Shown here piece by piece: positions 1-12,564 of a stretch of 64,000 nucleotides of DNA. The number at the start of each line of letters is the position of its first letter. Within the stretch, counting starts at the first letter, position 1. The stretch is from the NCBI GenBank assembly GCA_963082975.1, contig OY720350.1, positions 44,160,734 to 44,224,733 on the forward strand, written 5' to 3'. The notes under the pieces are model-generated. The model searched no databases, had not been told where the DNA came from, and saw only the letters and a list, made by a program, of their open reading frames with translations. Made by a program: the position numbers and the translations under genes. This DNA comes from Labia minor. Its lineage: Eukaryota; Arthropoda; Insecta; Dermaptera; Spongiphoridae.

Positions 1-723
1 ATTGATTTTTGAATCAAACTACTTCACCTTATTCAGGTATTATTTTTTCTATTACTATTGAAAAAATCAAACAATTGAACTTTTGTTTTTTTTTAATGAA
101 AATTAAATTACAAATAATTTATATTGTGATTTTCTTTTAATATTTTTGTTCCTCCTCCTAAGGGAAATCGGAGAAATATGATTAAAAACAAATAACTCTA
201 AGTCATGAAATCCAACTTTATTCAATTATTTTCTTTGTTATCAAAAGTTATAAAATTTTCATTTAGTTTATGTTAGTAAAACTATAATAAAATTTAGTCT
301 AAAGAATCATTTTAATTTTATTTTTATGATTACTTCTGGAAACTCTATGAAGCAATACTTATTATTTAAAAAAATTATGCAGGCCAATAAGTTCTTTGCC
401 TTTGCTATATACCCACTAACATTTAAAATCACTCACTTCAGCTATTCTCATTTAAAGCAATCTTACAAATTGTTTCTACAAGAAATCGATTCGCTTCAGC
501 TTCCTATTTCTACTAATTTAATAAAAAAAACTTTATATTCGTTACTTTGTATGAAAACAATATAATGATAAGAGCCATTATAATTCAACGTTAAAAAGTT
601 ATCCAATATCCAAACTTACATACTTAATTTTTATTTTAATTTATTTTTTAGTGGAGGGGTATCCTCATTTGCTCTACTATTTATCTTACTTCTAGTATAT
701 TTAATTCAAAATTTATATATATA
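1..723. other. AT-rich, nothing recognised
   Basis: No exon, RNA gene or complete element is visible. A short open frame at 326-565 has no domain and the base composition of its surroundings. Confidence 0.5.
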
Positions 724-1183
724 CGAGGGTGGTCTGAAAACTTTCCGACCTGGCCAAGAAAATCGATGTTTTTAAATTTTTTTTTTTTTGCAATATTTTT
801 CAACATACTCTCCATCAACACTGATACATTTCTCATAACGGTGTTCTAATTAATTTAATTAATTTAATTAATTAATTAAATTTGATTTAATTTAATTTAA
901 GTCTCATCAACAGTTATGAATCGACGCAAAAATTCGTTTGGATTATGCCTAAATGTCGTTAGAAATGGTTTTTCGAAGCAATTTTTGGTCTAACGTTAGG
1001 AAATGCGGCACCCACGTTGGACACAGCTATCCATATTCAAATGGTTTTGCAAAATATTTCACACACGTTCAGCTAACATCGTACAGGTCTCAATTATCTT
1101 GAATTTTGAAAAATAAAACAAAAAAAAAAATTGAAAAACATCGTTTTTCTTGGTCAGGTCGGTAACTTTTCAGACCACCCTCG
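724..1183 (-). mobile_element. Mariner deletion derivative (family E), copy 1
   Basis: TA target duplications flank about 50-bp terminal inverted repeats (CGAGGGTGGTCTGAAAACTT and its inverse). Minus-strand remnants of a mariner transposase are readable: a segment NPNEFLRRFITVDET around the first catalytic Asp, then a jump across an AT-rich filler to the C-terminus RYEKCISVDGEYVEK. The catalytic core between them is missing, so the copy is non-autonomous. A second copy is at 8415-8877. Confidence 0.85.
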
Positions 1184-1291
1184 TATATTTGTACTATAAG
1201 AAAAACAGATGTTCAAAGTTAATTTATTACTAAAAATTTAGATATTTTCTAACAAATAGTAATTCATTTGAAACTTCATTTACATACAAAT

Positions 1292-1471
1292 TCAACATAC
1301 AGAATGGAAACAAATCAAAGTGAAATTTGAAAGACATTTTTATTTTATATATTAAAAAGACATTCATATAAAGAAGTGATTAAATTATTAAATTAAAAAG
1401 AAGCCGGGTGTATAAGGACTTTATCAATACTTATTTTCAGGTATAATTTGTTGAAAGGTATTTTAGGTACA
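1292..1471 (+). repeat. Dispersed repeat, copy 1
   Basis: About 176 bp (TTCAACATACAGAATGGAAA ... GAAAGGTATTTTAGGT) repeated in the same orientation at 3306-3481 with few differences. Confidence 0.85.
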
Positions 1472-2479
1472 AATTTTCTTTTTACCTTTTGATCTTATGC
1501 CATAAGTGAACTTTATCAGAAAATAGAGACCGAGACTCTAAATGGACTTATTTCCAAGAAGGAAAGAATTAATGACAGTTTTGAGAGAAACAAAGTGAAA
1601 AGGGGAGAAAAAACACACAAGCCTTAAATTGGTTCATATAAGAAACGTGAGAATGACTCAAGTGGGAGATCGCTCTCCCTTACTTCCCTTCTCTTCTCTT
1701 TTCTTTTGTTTTGCTACTCTTAAAGAGAATTCATTTATTATTCTTTTATAATTCATTTGTCAAAAGCCTTTCCACCCAAAAACATTTCGAAATTAATCAA
1801 ATAAGTCTAATTAATTAAGCTCCATTTGAACGACTTAGAGGGGTTGTGGGGGGGGGGGTGGCTAAAGAAAGGCAGAATGCGTTGATTCTTCGGTTTTCTA
1901 AACAAGAAGTTTTTCTTTCTTATTTTCTTTATTAAAATGAGATAATGAATGAAACAACTTAACATTTGGATTGAAAAGAACGCTTTGCTTTGTTTCTGTT
2001 TAATAAAATTAAATAAGATTCTGAATTGAAGTTTAAAAGATCGTCAATTAATTTCTTATAAATTTATTTGTATACTTTCTCTTTTTGTGGTTAAATATTT
2101 ATTTATCCTTTGTTCTTTTTATACTTTACCCCATCAATATATATGATATGATATATTAATTCAGTGAATCATAATTCTATAAAAGATTTAGAATTAAAGA
2201 CATTTTTTTAATGTTTTTTTAATATTTATATAGTATTTTTAGTGTTTCTCTAATTTATTTATTCATCATTTTTTTTTTTAAATGTAATGTATATATTTAA
2301 CTATTTAAGAGGAATGTTTCTGCGCCCAGGCTTTTCAGATGAAGATTTTATCACGAAGAAATTGTTTGATACTTAAAGTAACAGAACTCTGTGCCAATAC
2401 TAAAATTCGACTTTTCACTTAACCAATTTTATTATTCTGGCATGTAAAAAAAAATAATTTTGGAAATAATATTCCTTTT
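1472..2479. other. Unique AT-rich sequence
   Basis: A purine/pyrimidine-skewed part at 1640-1730 and a G-run at 1848-1858 are the only notable features. No gene found. Confidence 0.45.
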
Positions 2480-2591
2480 TACTATCTCGCCAGAGATAGT
2501 ATTGCGATCACGACAATTTTCGATGTTGAGATTTTGATGTTTTTATACGTTTTGAAGGTTCCTGAATCATTTTCACTAAGGTTGAGAAAAA

Positions 2592-2647
<56 letters not shown>

Positions 2648-3107
2648 GGCAAGATTACGCAAAAACGGTTTGAGCTAGAATGATGAAATTTGGTACATGG
2701 ACATTATTCAAAATTCATAGTTTTCTATCAACTTTTGAGAAATGTAGCTCAACCGGAAGAGGGTCATTACCTATAACGTTTTGATTTTTTTTCCTCTAAA
2801 GTGCCCGTAAAAATAAAGATATATGTTTGATAATTTTTCACATGATTAATAATTGTATAAAACTGCTATATATAGAATTTCAGCTTGATTGATTCGCTGA
2901 AATTACCAGAATTAATTTTTTAACACTGCAAATCTCACGCGCCAACACGTGACGTGGTGCCATCAACAAAAAGCCAAACATGCGCTGGTTTAATATTTAT
3001 TATTTATTATTTATAATTTATAATTAATTAAATTTAATTTAAATAAAATATATTATGTTATTTAATCCAATTCAAATTGCGAGATAGTCGAGTGGAGACA
3101 CTCCAGC
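2480..3107 (+). mobile_element. Helentron-like repeat (HINE) family A, copy 1
   Basis: Starts in a T-run with TACTATCTCG, forming a 5' hairpin ACTATCTC/GAGATAGT. The 3' end carries the inverse CGAGATAGT followed by the hairpin GAGTG-GAGA-CACTC and CAG. A (GT)n microsatellite lies at about 2593-2639. These are traits of non-autonomous Helitron2/Helentron elements; no Rep or helicase coding is present. Class assignment is by architecture only. Confidence 0.65.
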
Positions 3108-3305
3108 TAATTATTTTTGAAGAATGATTGCTTTTTTTTGATGGACAGCCACATGGCTATTTTTCGTAGGAATAATCTAACATATTCAATAAACACGATG
3201 ACCAAAGAAGTTTGAAGAAATATAATTATACTTTTATTTCGCCAACAATAAATAAAATGAAGATCACAGCCCTTTTATAAAAATTTTGAATTTTTTCATT
3301 TAGTT

Positions 3306-3481
3306 TCAACATACAGAATGGAAAAAAATCAAAGTGAAATTTGAAAGACATTTTTTTTTTATATTAAAAAGACATCCATATAAAGAAGTGATTAAATTAT
3401 TAAATTAAAAAGAAGCCGTGTGTATAAGGACTTTATCAATACTTATTTTCTTGTATAATTTGTTGAAAGGTATTTTAGGTT
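3306..3481 (+). repeat. Dispersed repeat, copy 2
   Basis: Direct second copy of 1292-1471, 2 kb away. A family A Helentron-like repeat lies between the two. Its right end runs straight into the repeat at 3482. Confidence 0.85.
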
Positions 3482-3842
3482 ACTAATCGTTACTCCTCTA
3501 ATATGAAGGTTCTCAGTTTTAGGCGACATTTCCCTTGATTGCCTCTCGTTTCTAAAATGTTATTTTATAAACAAGTAAAAGAAAATAATTATGTTTATGT
3601 TATATTTTGATGATTATATATTATATCTTACTGAATTTTTTTTTTTTATTTTTGAATTAAATTTATTTTATTTTTTGGCAAAAACAACATTTATTTAACT
3701 TTTTCGTAAAACTTTTACAATTTCCACCTCAAATTTAGTATATTTTATAATTTCCCGAGATTCCCGGGAATCCCAGGAAATGCATTTTTAAATTTCCCGA
3801 TTTTCTGGAAAGAAAATAGTCCGAGAAAAGTTACCCTCTAGC
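3482..3842 (-). repeat. Repeat family G (TTCCCGGGAATCCC type)
   Basis: Contains TTCCCGAGATTCCCGGGAAT and ends GTTACCCTCTA. Inverse copies are at 24847-25447. The end pattern TAGAGGGTTAC with CCCGGGAATTCCC resembles a hAT terminus. Confidence 0.6.
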
Positions 3843-4445
3843 TCCAATGACCATGTTTTTAATTGTATGAAGTAACAAAAGTGAATTAGTAGCAGAAGGT
3901 GATATGGAGTTTGTGCTACGAGATATCTTGATCATTTGTTCACTTCAATCCCTTTACTAGACAGAAAATTAATGATATATATATATTTTATAGAAACAGT
4001 CACCTTCTACTTTGATCCCTAATATATAAAGTAGATGCTAAAAATCAATCACAAGAATCATATTCAATCTATAAATTTATAAACCAACGGGAGTACTGTG
4101 AGGTAAAAAGTCACAAAAAGGTTCATATGCTTTCAATTTATGTTGGTGCAGTACCAGAATACGATAGACAGAAAAAATAATACAATTTCAAGAACCTTTG
4201 GGATACATATATTTGTGGATTTGACCTGAAGGATTGTATGGTAGTTCAGTATCCTCATGGGTTTTAAAACAAAAAATGATTGATCTTTGATTGTTTTTTC
4301 CACCTTTTGAATATTATGTTATTGATTGGCTGGAAACAAAAACAGAAATGTAGCCACAAAACTCTAACAAATATCAGGTACGATGCAATTGGTCATTATC
4401 CCAAAAAAATAGAAATCAAATAAACTCCATGATCGACTGACAAAG
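3843..4445. other. Unique sequence, nothing recognised
   Basis: Composition slightly less AT-rich than its surroundings; frames on both strands are broken. It could be an old TE relic, but no domain is readable. Confidence 0.4.
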
Positions 4446-4459
4446 AAAGAACATGGTTA

Positions 4460-5015
4460 TTATTAAGGGAATTTTTATTAAAAGACCACATTGTTTGTAT
4501 ACAATTATTTATTAAATTAAAATAACTGTACAACGTTTCGACTGCTTATTCTGCAGTTGTTTTCAAGTAACCGTACGTTTGCTCCGATTCAAGCGGACTG
4601 ACCCATGATGGGACACGTCACCTCATATAGGCAGTGATATTGGCGCCAATTTTCTCCCGCCAATTCTTAGTCAAGATCTTCTTTATAGAAATAATTTACT
4701 ATCTTTATTGTAAAGACATAATGCACTGTCATACTTCTTAATTGTAAACGCATGCTTTGACAATGGCTGCTGACTTCATGATGATATTAAGAATTGGCGG
4801 GAGAAAATTTGAGCCAAAAATTGGCGCCAATATCACTGCCTATATAAGTGGTGACGTGTCCCATCATGGGTCAGTCCGCTTGAATCGGAGCAAACGTACA
4901 GTTACTTGAAAACAAATGCAGAATAAGCAGTCGAAACGTTGTACAGTTATTTTAATTTAATAAATAATTTTATACAAATATAATGTGGTCTTTTAATAAA
5001 AATTTCCTTAATAAT
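4460..5015. repeat. Long inverted repeat with Penelope-like end signature
   Basis: Two arms of about 210-230 bp (4461-4672 and 4788-5015) in opposite orientation around a ~115-bp spacer, differing by a few bases and small indels. Read outward, each arm has GCAGAATAAGCAGTCGAAAC, then GTTGTACAGTTATTT and an AATAAATAAT tail. A stem-loop followed by CGAAACGTY is a pattern I associate with Penelope-like element termini. A 14-bp direct repeat AAAGAACATGGTTA (4446-4459, 5049-5062) flanks the structure. No coding. Confidence 0.65.
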
Positions 5016-6019
5016 TATCAAAATTAACACAAAAGCTTTAATAAATACAAAGAACATGGTTAATAGACAAGAATTATTTAGAACTAGTGTACTATGAAAA
5101 GTATCAATAAAAAATAAATTAATATAGTTGAAAAATAAATAGATTTTTAATTTTCTATTTATGATTTTAAATTGCACTTTAAAAAGAAAATTTCTATTCC
5201 ATTTTGATATTAATTTAGTATGTAATTTTTTTTTACAAGGAAAGCTTAAATATTCTCTGATGACTAACTTAATTAAATTGTATAAATATATATATATTGA
5301 TATGATTTTAATTGTTAAAAAGCGTCTATAATTAAGTTTAAATCCAATTTGTCCTGGTTGCCTATTGCCAGGGGCTCTTATATTCCTGGCTAAGTGAAAG
5401 AAAGTTCAACATGAAAATGTTGAAGACCACTCTTCTAGGTGACCTCTGATTAGATTTAAAGGTAGGTTAGGGGTTCCGTACTGCTAGTAATTTCATTATT
5501 CTGCAACTTTCAAAAATTAATTTATTATATTTATTCATTGATCTTATTATAAATGTTTTATAAATTTTTATTTTATATTAATTGTTTTTTTTTTTGTCTT
5601 TTTGCAAAAATGTTTCCCTTTACTGATTCTAATCTCATTAAAGTATATATTTCTAACAATATCAATTTGAGTTTCCTGAGTCAAATTAGGTCAACTTTAA
5701 TTAGCCACCCTTTTACTCTTTTTATCAGATCGTATGAGTTAATTAAATTTTTTTTCTATGCTTTCGTTAGTTATTACTTAATTTAGGAACTAATAATTGA
5801 CACTCTTTTTCAATATGAGTATACTGTATAAATATCTACTCTTTATATATAGATAACATTTTAGTAAAATCTCGAATGAATTGGCTAAGATAGTAAAAAA
5901 ATAATTAATTATTATTTCAATTAATTTTTAACTTATAAATATTTTTTTTAACTTATAAATATTTTAAAAGATGCATTTATATAAAATTACATCAATAATT
6001 ATATATTAAAAAAAAAATC

Positions 6020-6457
6020 AATTATAAAGTTTTTAATTTTATTAAACTTAATTTTTTTCGAAAATTAAAAATATCATTTTAATTTTATTTTTTAAAAATT
6101 TTATAAATGAATTCATATCATATAAATTCATGAAGTATAAATGCCTTATATATACTTTTAGTTTTACTTTAATTATATGATGTCATAATTCATGAAAAAA
6201 AAATATAAGCTTATAAACAACATTCAATAAAATAAAAAATAATTATAAAGCTTTTAATTTTATTAAACTTATATTTTTTTTTCAAAAATTAAAAATATCA
6301 TTTTAATTTTATTTTTTAAAAATTCTATAAATGAAATCATATCAAATAAATTCATGAAGTATATATGCCTTATATATACTTTTAGTCTTACTTTAATTAT
6401 ATGATATCATAATTCATGAAAAAATTATAAGCTTATAAACAACATTCAATAAAATGA
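6020..6457 (+). repeat. Tandem duplication, period about 224 bp
   Basis: Two adjacent AT-rich units sharing TTCATGAAGTATATATGCCT and AAGCTTATAAACAACATTCA blocks, offset by 224 bp. Differences are few, so the duplication is fairly recent. No coding. Confidence 0.8.
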
Positions 6458-7169
6458 ATTTTTATCAACATTTTCTAAAAAAAGAAAATTCAAAAGGCAT
6501 TATTAATATATAAATAATGATATAAAAGTATAAAATTAAAATATTTATAAAAAAAATTGATAAATTTTATCTATCTACTTATATCAGTCTTGATATAATA
6601 AATGATTTTTTTTTTTTAATTTTTAATATTTAATTTCTTGATTAACTTAAGTTATTATATATTTATATATATAAATATATCATATAATATATCATCCACA
6701 TCACACATTGTTTCTTAAAGTGACAAAAAATATTTGTTTTTTTTATTATTATTTTCCTTTGCATAATTATACAATGATTATAGATAAAAGATATTTAACA
6801 ATATTTTGGATTCAAATTATCTATTATATATATATATCTATAGCTACTTAAAAAATTGTGTTCGTAATAACCATATTCCCACAACCATCCTTATCCTGAG
6901 TTACTTCCATGCAATTCATGGCTCATTTCATATCTGATTTTATATATTATTATCTTTCCACACAGCATTCTTGGCCTACCCATCCAATTATACCAAGAGC
7001 AAATTACTTCTAGTCACATTTTTTTTATTCTCATTCCTTGCTCATTTCTTTCTTCACTCTTCCCACTTTAATGATACAATTAGGTTCATGTTGTTTTTAT
7101 TTTAACAATTTCAAGCTTTTGATGGAATTAGTTGATAAAATATGGTTACCACTATATTAAGGAGTGGTC

Positions 7170-7560
7170 TGAATCAGACGGGGACTAATATTGAGGTGTG
7201 GTATGAATGTCCGGGAAGAATTGTCCCTTAACTCGATTAAATCGAGGTCGATGGACGAAGAAACCAAGAAAGGCAGACGTCCGATAGATTTTTCCTGGCA
7301 TCCAGACGACACAGCTCCAGGGTTGTTAGGTGTTGTTTAGCCAGCTGCCTCCGTTAACTTTGTGAGATTGTGCTGGTAGCCCCCGGGGGGCCACCTTCTC
7401 CCTACCCAACCCCAAAATGGGGCAAAGGGCCTGTGAAGCTCGCAAGCAATTAGGCTGCGTCTGGCGGCAGCTAATCTAATCGCGCATTTCATTTATTTAA
7501 CGCTCGAGCCATGCCACCTCCCCCCTCCCTGGTCTCCTTCATCCCCTTTGCCGGTCTGAC
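7170..7560. other. GC-richer non-TE island
   Basis: Stands out from the AT-rich surroundings and shows no inverted repeat, LTR or coding frame. It contains GCGGCAGCTAATCTAATCGC (TAATCTAATC resembles Otx/bicoid-class sites) and ATTTCATTTATTTAACGCTC. Candidate regulatory or conserved non-coding element. Confidence 0.4.
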
Positions 7561-7852
7561 TGCTCTTTTCGAATATATATGAAATGAGATTTACACGATG
7601 CTTTGTATACACATGAGACACCTACTCATAATTAGCACTCGACATTTCTTCCAGCCCCCTCTATCAAGAGATAAAGAACCTGATAACATACTAACTAATG
7701 TTTGAACTAGGATTTGTTGTATTTTTTCTAATTTATTAGTTTTCCTATAATCTTCAAAATTGATTCCCACCAGAATTGATTATATATTTTTATCTATAAA
7801 ATAACATATCTATTATATAGGAAAATATATTATATAAATATGTATATATATA

Positions 7853-8405
7853 CAGGGTGGACCAAAAAGTCCGGTAACATTTCAAATGGTTATAAAAAAT
7901 ACAAAAAGAGATGATGAAAAGAAAATATGTTTATTTATTATAAAAGTACAAAAATCAGGGTTTTATTTTTTAAAAATAACGTTGTCCAAATGTGCCCCTT
8001 GTTTAGTTTGGCACCCCTGTAACCTAGTGCGGAAATTTTCCATCACCGCCCGACAAGTGTTTGGAGAAATGTTCTGAATTTCCTCGCGTATATTTTCTTT
8101 TAATTCTTCAATATACTGAGGGTTGTTATTAAAAACTTAACTTTTGAGGTATCCCCAAAGGAAAAAGTCCATTGGTGACAAATCCGCGCTGCGGGGTGGC
8201 TAGTTAATGTCACTTCTTTTCGTCGCGCTTCAGTCGCAAAATTTGTTGCGATAGTACTCGCGTACGCAAAACGCGCGTTGTGCTCTGCTGAACGGCGCCA
8301 TGGCACTGAATTCCAACTAGCCGGTCTCGCGTTTAGTAACTCCCCGCTCCCCCGCAATTCGAAGCAGCGCTCGTTTCAAATGTTACCGGACTTTTGGTCC
8401 ACCCT
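7853..8405 (-). mobile_element. IS630/Tc1/mariner deletion element (family F)
   Basis: Terminal inverted repeats CAGGGTGGACCAAAAAGTCC / GGACTTTTGGTCCACCCT with TA on both sides. On the minus strand the C-terminal part of a DDE transposase is readable in broken frames: SADLSPMDFFLWGYLKS, then NNPQYIEELKENIREEI and RLQGC. These match the family pattern of arthropod Tc1/mariner-like transposases whose last domain reads PRSPDLTPLDFFLWG. The N-terminal DNA-binding domain and first catalytic residues are gone. A GC-richer patch at 8180-8360 is part of the remnant. Confidence 0.8.
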
Positions 8406-8414
8406 ATATATATA

Positions 8415-8877
8415 CGAGTGTGGCCTGAAAAGTTTCCGACCTGACCAAGAAAAACGATGTTTTTCAATTTTTTTTTACTATATTTTCAACATAATCTCCA
8501 TCAACACTGATACATTTCTCATAACGGTATTCTAATTAATTTAATTAATTAATAAATTATTTATTTAATTAATTAAATTTTATTTAATTTAAGTCTCATC
8601 AACAGTTATGAATCGACGCAAAAATTCGTTTGGATTACGCCTACAGCGTGTCGTTAGAAATGGTTTTTCGAAGCAATATTTGGTCTAACGTTAGGAAATG
8701 CGGCACCCACGTTGCATACAGCTTTCCATATTCAAATGGTTTTGCAAAATATTTCGCACACGTTCAGCTGACATCGTACAGGTCTAAATTATATTGAATT
8801 TTGAAAAATAAAATAAAAAAAAAATTGAAAAACATCGTTTTTCTTGGTCAGGTCGGAAACTTTTCAGACCACCCTCG
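8415..8877 (-). mobile_element. Mariner deletion derivative (family E), copy 2
   Basis: Same termini, same internal deletion and same AT-rich filler as 724-1183, with TA at both sides. It sits only about 10 bp after the unrelated element ending at 8405. The shared deletion point shows that both copies were moved as an already deleted element. Confidence 0.85.
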
Positions 8878-10782
8878 TATATATATTCCAGTAAATAATT
8901 ATGTGTATTATATTGCTTTTAGTATTTTATTTTATTCATAAAAATGATAATTCTATATTTACATATTTACATAATGAATAATTTGTGTGATCAAGAATAT
9001 GAATGGAATTGGAAGTTCCAAATCTTAACCCTTCAGAAACCCAATATTAATATTAAATATTTATAATAAATATGGTATTTTTTTAAAATTTTTATATAAT
9101 TAAATTCATTTATTTTAATTCATTCTTTTAATAGCAAATAATATTATTAATAATAATTACTAACAAATGTATATTAAATACATTTATCTTCAAATTGTTA
9201 TAATCTTTTATCATTATTCTTAAGATAGTGGAGATATTTTTTCACAAAAAATTCTCATCACCAACACAGCAGCACATCGATAGAACAAATATTAGGGTAT
9301 ATATATATTAGAAATTGAGTATCATTTATAATAAATATGAAAATGGTTAAACTCATAAAAAGTAATTCACTCTTCTAAACAATTTTTTCATTCCATCCCC
9401 ATTCCCAACACCATTTTTCAATTAATCAAAATGTATGACTAGAGAGAATAAAAATGACTTTGCAATGTTAGCTGGTCTCGAAAAGATCGTTAGATCGTTC
9501 TTGTCAATGAGTATTAAAATAAAAAAAAATGTTTAAAAAAAAAACGCCCTGAATCCCCAAAAAGAAACCCCATTAGCACAGTGAGTGACATGGGGCTTTA
9601 GAATCAACCTAAAACTTAATTCTAATCAAGTCTTAGGATTAAAGCCCAGCTTTAGCAGGCTGATGTTTCCAAATTGAAACCTGCAATCATTCGAATCTAT
9701 TTGTTTCACATTTAATCAAAAGTTAAGTACAAAAAAAAAATGTTTTTTTTTTGTCATTCACTAAACAAATTATTTGGTAATAACTTTGTTCGTACTTGTA
9801 TATTTATATCTTATATCAATATAAATGTTTTTATAATTAAAAAAAATTTGTATATAAAATATTTTTTTTTTTTTTTTTTTTGAAATACATACATACATCA
9901 ATAATAGCAATACTAAAGGAGATTATACAAGTTTTGTTATACTAAATAATTTGTTACAATGTTGTGCTATAAAGGTTAAGGTTAGGTTAGTCTAAAGTTA
10001 GTTTTTATAAGGTTAGCTAATTTGTTTATTATCCTAATATTACAAACTCTTTTACTTAAATTTTTTAAAAATAAATTTTTAACAAAATTTTTACATGATG
10101 TAAATAAAGAAATATTTTGATTTAACTTACGCGAAGTTTTAAGCAATTTGGATGAAAATTATTATCCTAAAAATTGAATTTTTCAATTTATATTCATATT
10201 TTAAGCTTCTTTAGTTCAATAGATAATAGATAATAGATTTTTCCCAGAAATTTCTAGAAATTGAAGGGTGTTAATAAACATGACAATTATTATTGTTTTA
10301 TTAATAATAGCTATAAGAAAGAGTGAGAAAAAGACGTTTGTTAAAATAAACTGAAAAAAATTTCCTCAAATCATATAATATTGTACATTTTAATAATTAT
10401 TCCTCTCTTTCTCTTTTTTGATAAAATTACAAAAAGGTTAATTTATGAAAATAATAATAAAGATGAATAATTATATTAATATTAATATTAAAACATGATT
10501 TATATAGATATTAATTTATCATGTCTTTTGAAGGGTAACTTTTAGGATTTAAGGATTTATTACTCAGATTATTTAAATCCGTTTTTCATAAACTTTTACC
10601 TCAAGAGTTACTCTTAACTATTCAATTAATTAAATTAGTATACAATTAATAAAATACAATGGCTTATATCTAAATCTAAACACCAAGGAGAAGTTGGGCT
10701 TATTAAACATAACTATTGAATATTTATATTTAATTTATAGTATAAACCTGATATGTATCAAGATCACCAGCACCTTGTAGAG
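8878..10782. other. AT-rich, one hairpin
   Basis: No gene found. A hairpin at 9593-9651 pairs GGGCTTTAGAATCAACCTAA with an inverse arm ending TTAGGATTAAAGCCC across a short loop; it could be a small MITE or a hairpin RNA. Confidence 0.4.
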
Positions 10783-10932
10783 CAATGTTTCCCACGCCCC
10801 ACAGGGGGCATTTCGAAAATGGACTCGACACGAGTTTAATTGTTTTTAATATTAAAAATTATGTATATGTTACATAGGGGTGATTAATAATTTTAGAAGG
10901 GCTTAGCATGACACAAAAAAGTTGGGAAACTG
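10783..10932. mobile_element. hAT-type miniature
   Basis: 150 bp; ends CAATGTTTCCCACG and GTTGGGAAACTG; flanks TTGTAGAG / TTGTAGAT (7 of 8 bases). Inverted ends CAGTTTCCCA-like are common in hAT elements. Confidence 0.7.
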
Positions 10933-11005
10933 TTGTAGATTCATAAAATGCGAAAAATAACCAATCCTGAAGAGAGTACATGTACAGGATCGAAACTTCG
11001 GCACA

Positions 11006-11232
11006 TTATAGTCCGGGAGATGAAAGTTGGTGCACGAGCCGACCCCCACCCTCGGCCAACCAGTTCCCGCGTTTGGGGCAATTCCAATGAAATCACACCG
11101 CGCAACTCAGTTGCGCATATCACATTTTTTATAGTTTAGTTTGAGAGAGTAGAAGACTGGTGGAGTGGAAATCACTCTAGGAGGGGGGCCGCCATCCCTC
11201 ACGCACCAACTTTCATCTCCCGGACTTTAGTT
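11006..11232. mobile_element. Unclassified inverted-repeat miniature
   Basis: Inverted arms of about 28 bp: AGTCCGGGAGATGAAAGTTG at 11010 and CAACTTTCATCTCCCGGACT at 11207. The interior is GC-richer than its surroundings. Target duplications are not clear. Confidence 0.6.
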
Positions 11233-12288
11233 GGGAGGGGAAATTAGAATTTCAGTTATAAATCTTCTGTTTTTATGCTACCGGCTGAGTCCTAATTCAT
11301 TAAACATTTTCTAATCAGTCAATATCATTATAAAACTATTTTTAAAATCAGATTTCTATTTATGATATTAAGTGTCCTTCCACTTTTCTTATATAATACA
11401 CATTACATTGGCTGACATACACTGGTTATTTCAAATGGATTATTTAAATTGCTTTTTTATCTAACAATCCATCAAAAAGACCATTTTTACCCTATTTATA
11501 ACTACAACTCTCTTAGTGGGTGTGGTTCATTATTATTTACAATATAAACAAAATAACAAACCATAATTTTATATTATTTATTTATTATCTTAATAAAATT
11601 GTTAATGGAGGGTTGATTTTAGAAAATAAAACTTAAATAACTAAATCATTTTCATTGCGGGACAGAATTAATGATAATGTAGAAAATATTGAATATATAC
11701 GTGAGAAATTTCATTAATTTTATATTTAATATTAACATAAATTTATAAAATTCTATTGATTAGTTTCTGTTAGGTTAAGCAAAACCCTGACAGATGCTTA
11801 CTTCCAGCCAGCTTCTGTTCTAATATTTGATTAAATTTGTTTTGCTTATATTCTAGGTCAATTTTAATCCATGATTAAAATGTAAAATAAAGGTTTATTA
11901 TCTAAATTTTTTCCAGTTCTGATATATTGTATTAATGATTGGTTTTATAGTATGAAACATAACTTCAAATTTTTAATAACCTTCAGTTAAATTCAAACTA
12001 TACGTATCCGCTTGATACATCTAAAAACGGCTTGTAAGGCCTAAATAAATAAAGAAAAATTTTGTTCCTGAAAAATCAAAAGTGGGATGAAATGGAATGG
12101 GATGAATCCGTAATATCTATTAATTTTGCTCGAAGGGCTAAAAAGAGGGATTAATAAAAATACGATAGATACCTCTTCACTTGTATCGTTCTTTGAAAAT
12201 TGGTTGGACTGTATAAAAAGGTCTTTTTAAGATATTAAAGATTCTGGATGGATAAAAGATCACTAAATAAAAACTGTAATCAAATTCT

Positions 12289-12315
12289 GCACCTGGCCAC
12301 AGGTTAACTTATTTA
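12289..12315 (+). mobile_element. Orphan 3' hairpin of family B
   Basis: ACCTGGCCACAGGTTAACTTATTT matches the terminal hairpin and tail of family B, but no body precedes it. It is a solo end or a near-complete deletion. Confidence 0.5.
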
Positions 12316-12564
12316 TATCAGTCTTAATTAACCATATCACTTTACCTCAAAAAAAGCACAGTTCAAATTCTTCCCTAAATTTATTCAAATTTAATATTAT
12401 TCACTTTAAATATATAAAAGAGATGTATATAAATATATCTTCGATTACTGAGATGAGCCACCCGCGGCTCGTATCCGGTCCGCCAAGTATACTAGTACAA
12501 TATTATTTTATTGGTATCTTAAACTTTTTGCGGCGCACTTGATTACTGTTAAGTTAAATATATA

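Noticed and set aside
8100..8357. 85-codon open frames on both strands
   Set aside because: They are out-of-frame readings of the decayed transposase in element 7853-8405.
9957..10020. GGTTAAGGTTAGGTTAGTC as interstitial telomere repeats
   Set aside because: Only one or two TTAGG-like units in a degenerate context; not a telomeric array.
10941..11139. Paired 60-codon open frames on both strands
   Set aside because: They are produced by the inverted-repeat miniature and its GC-richer interior; no domain.
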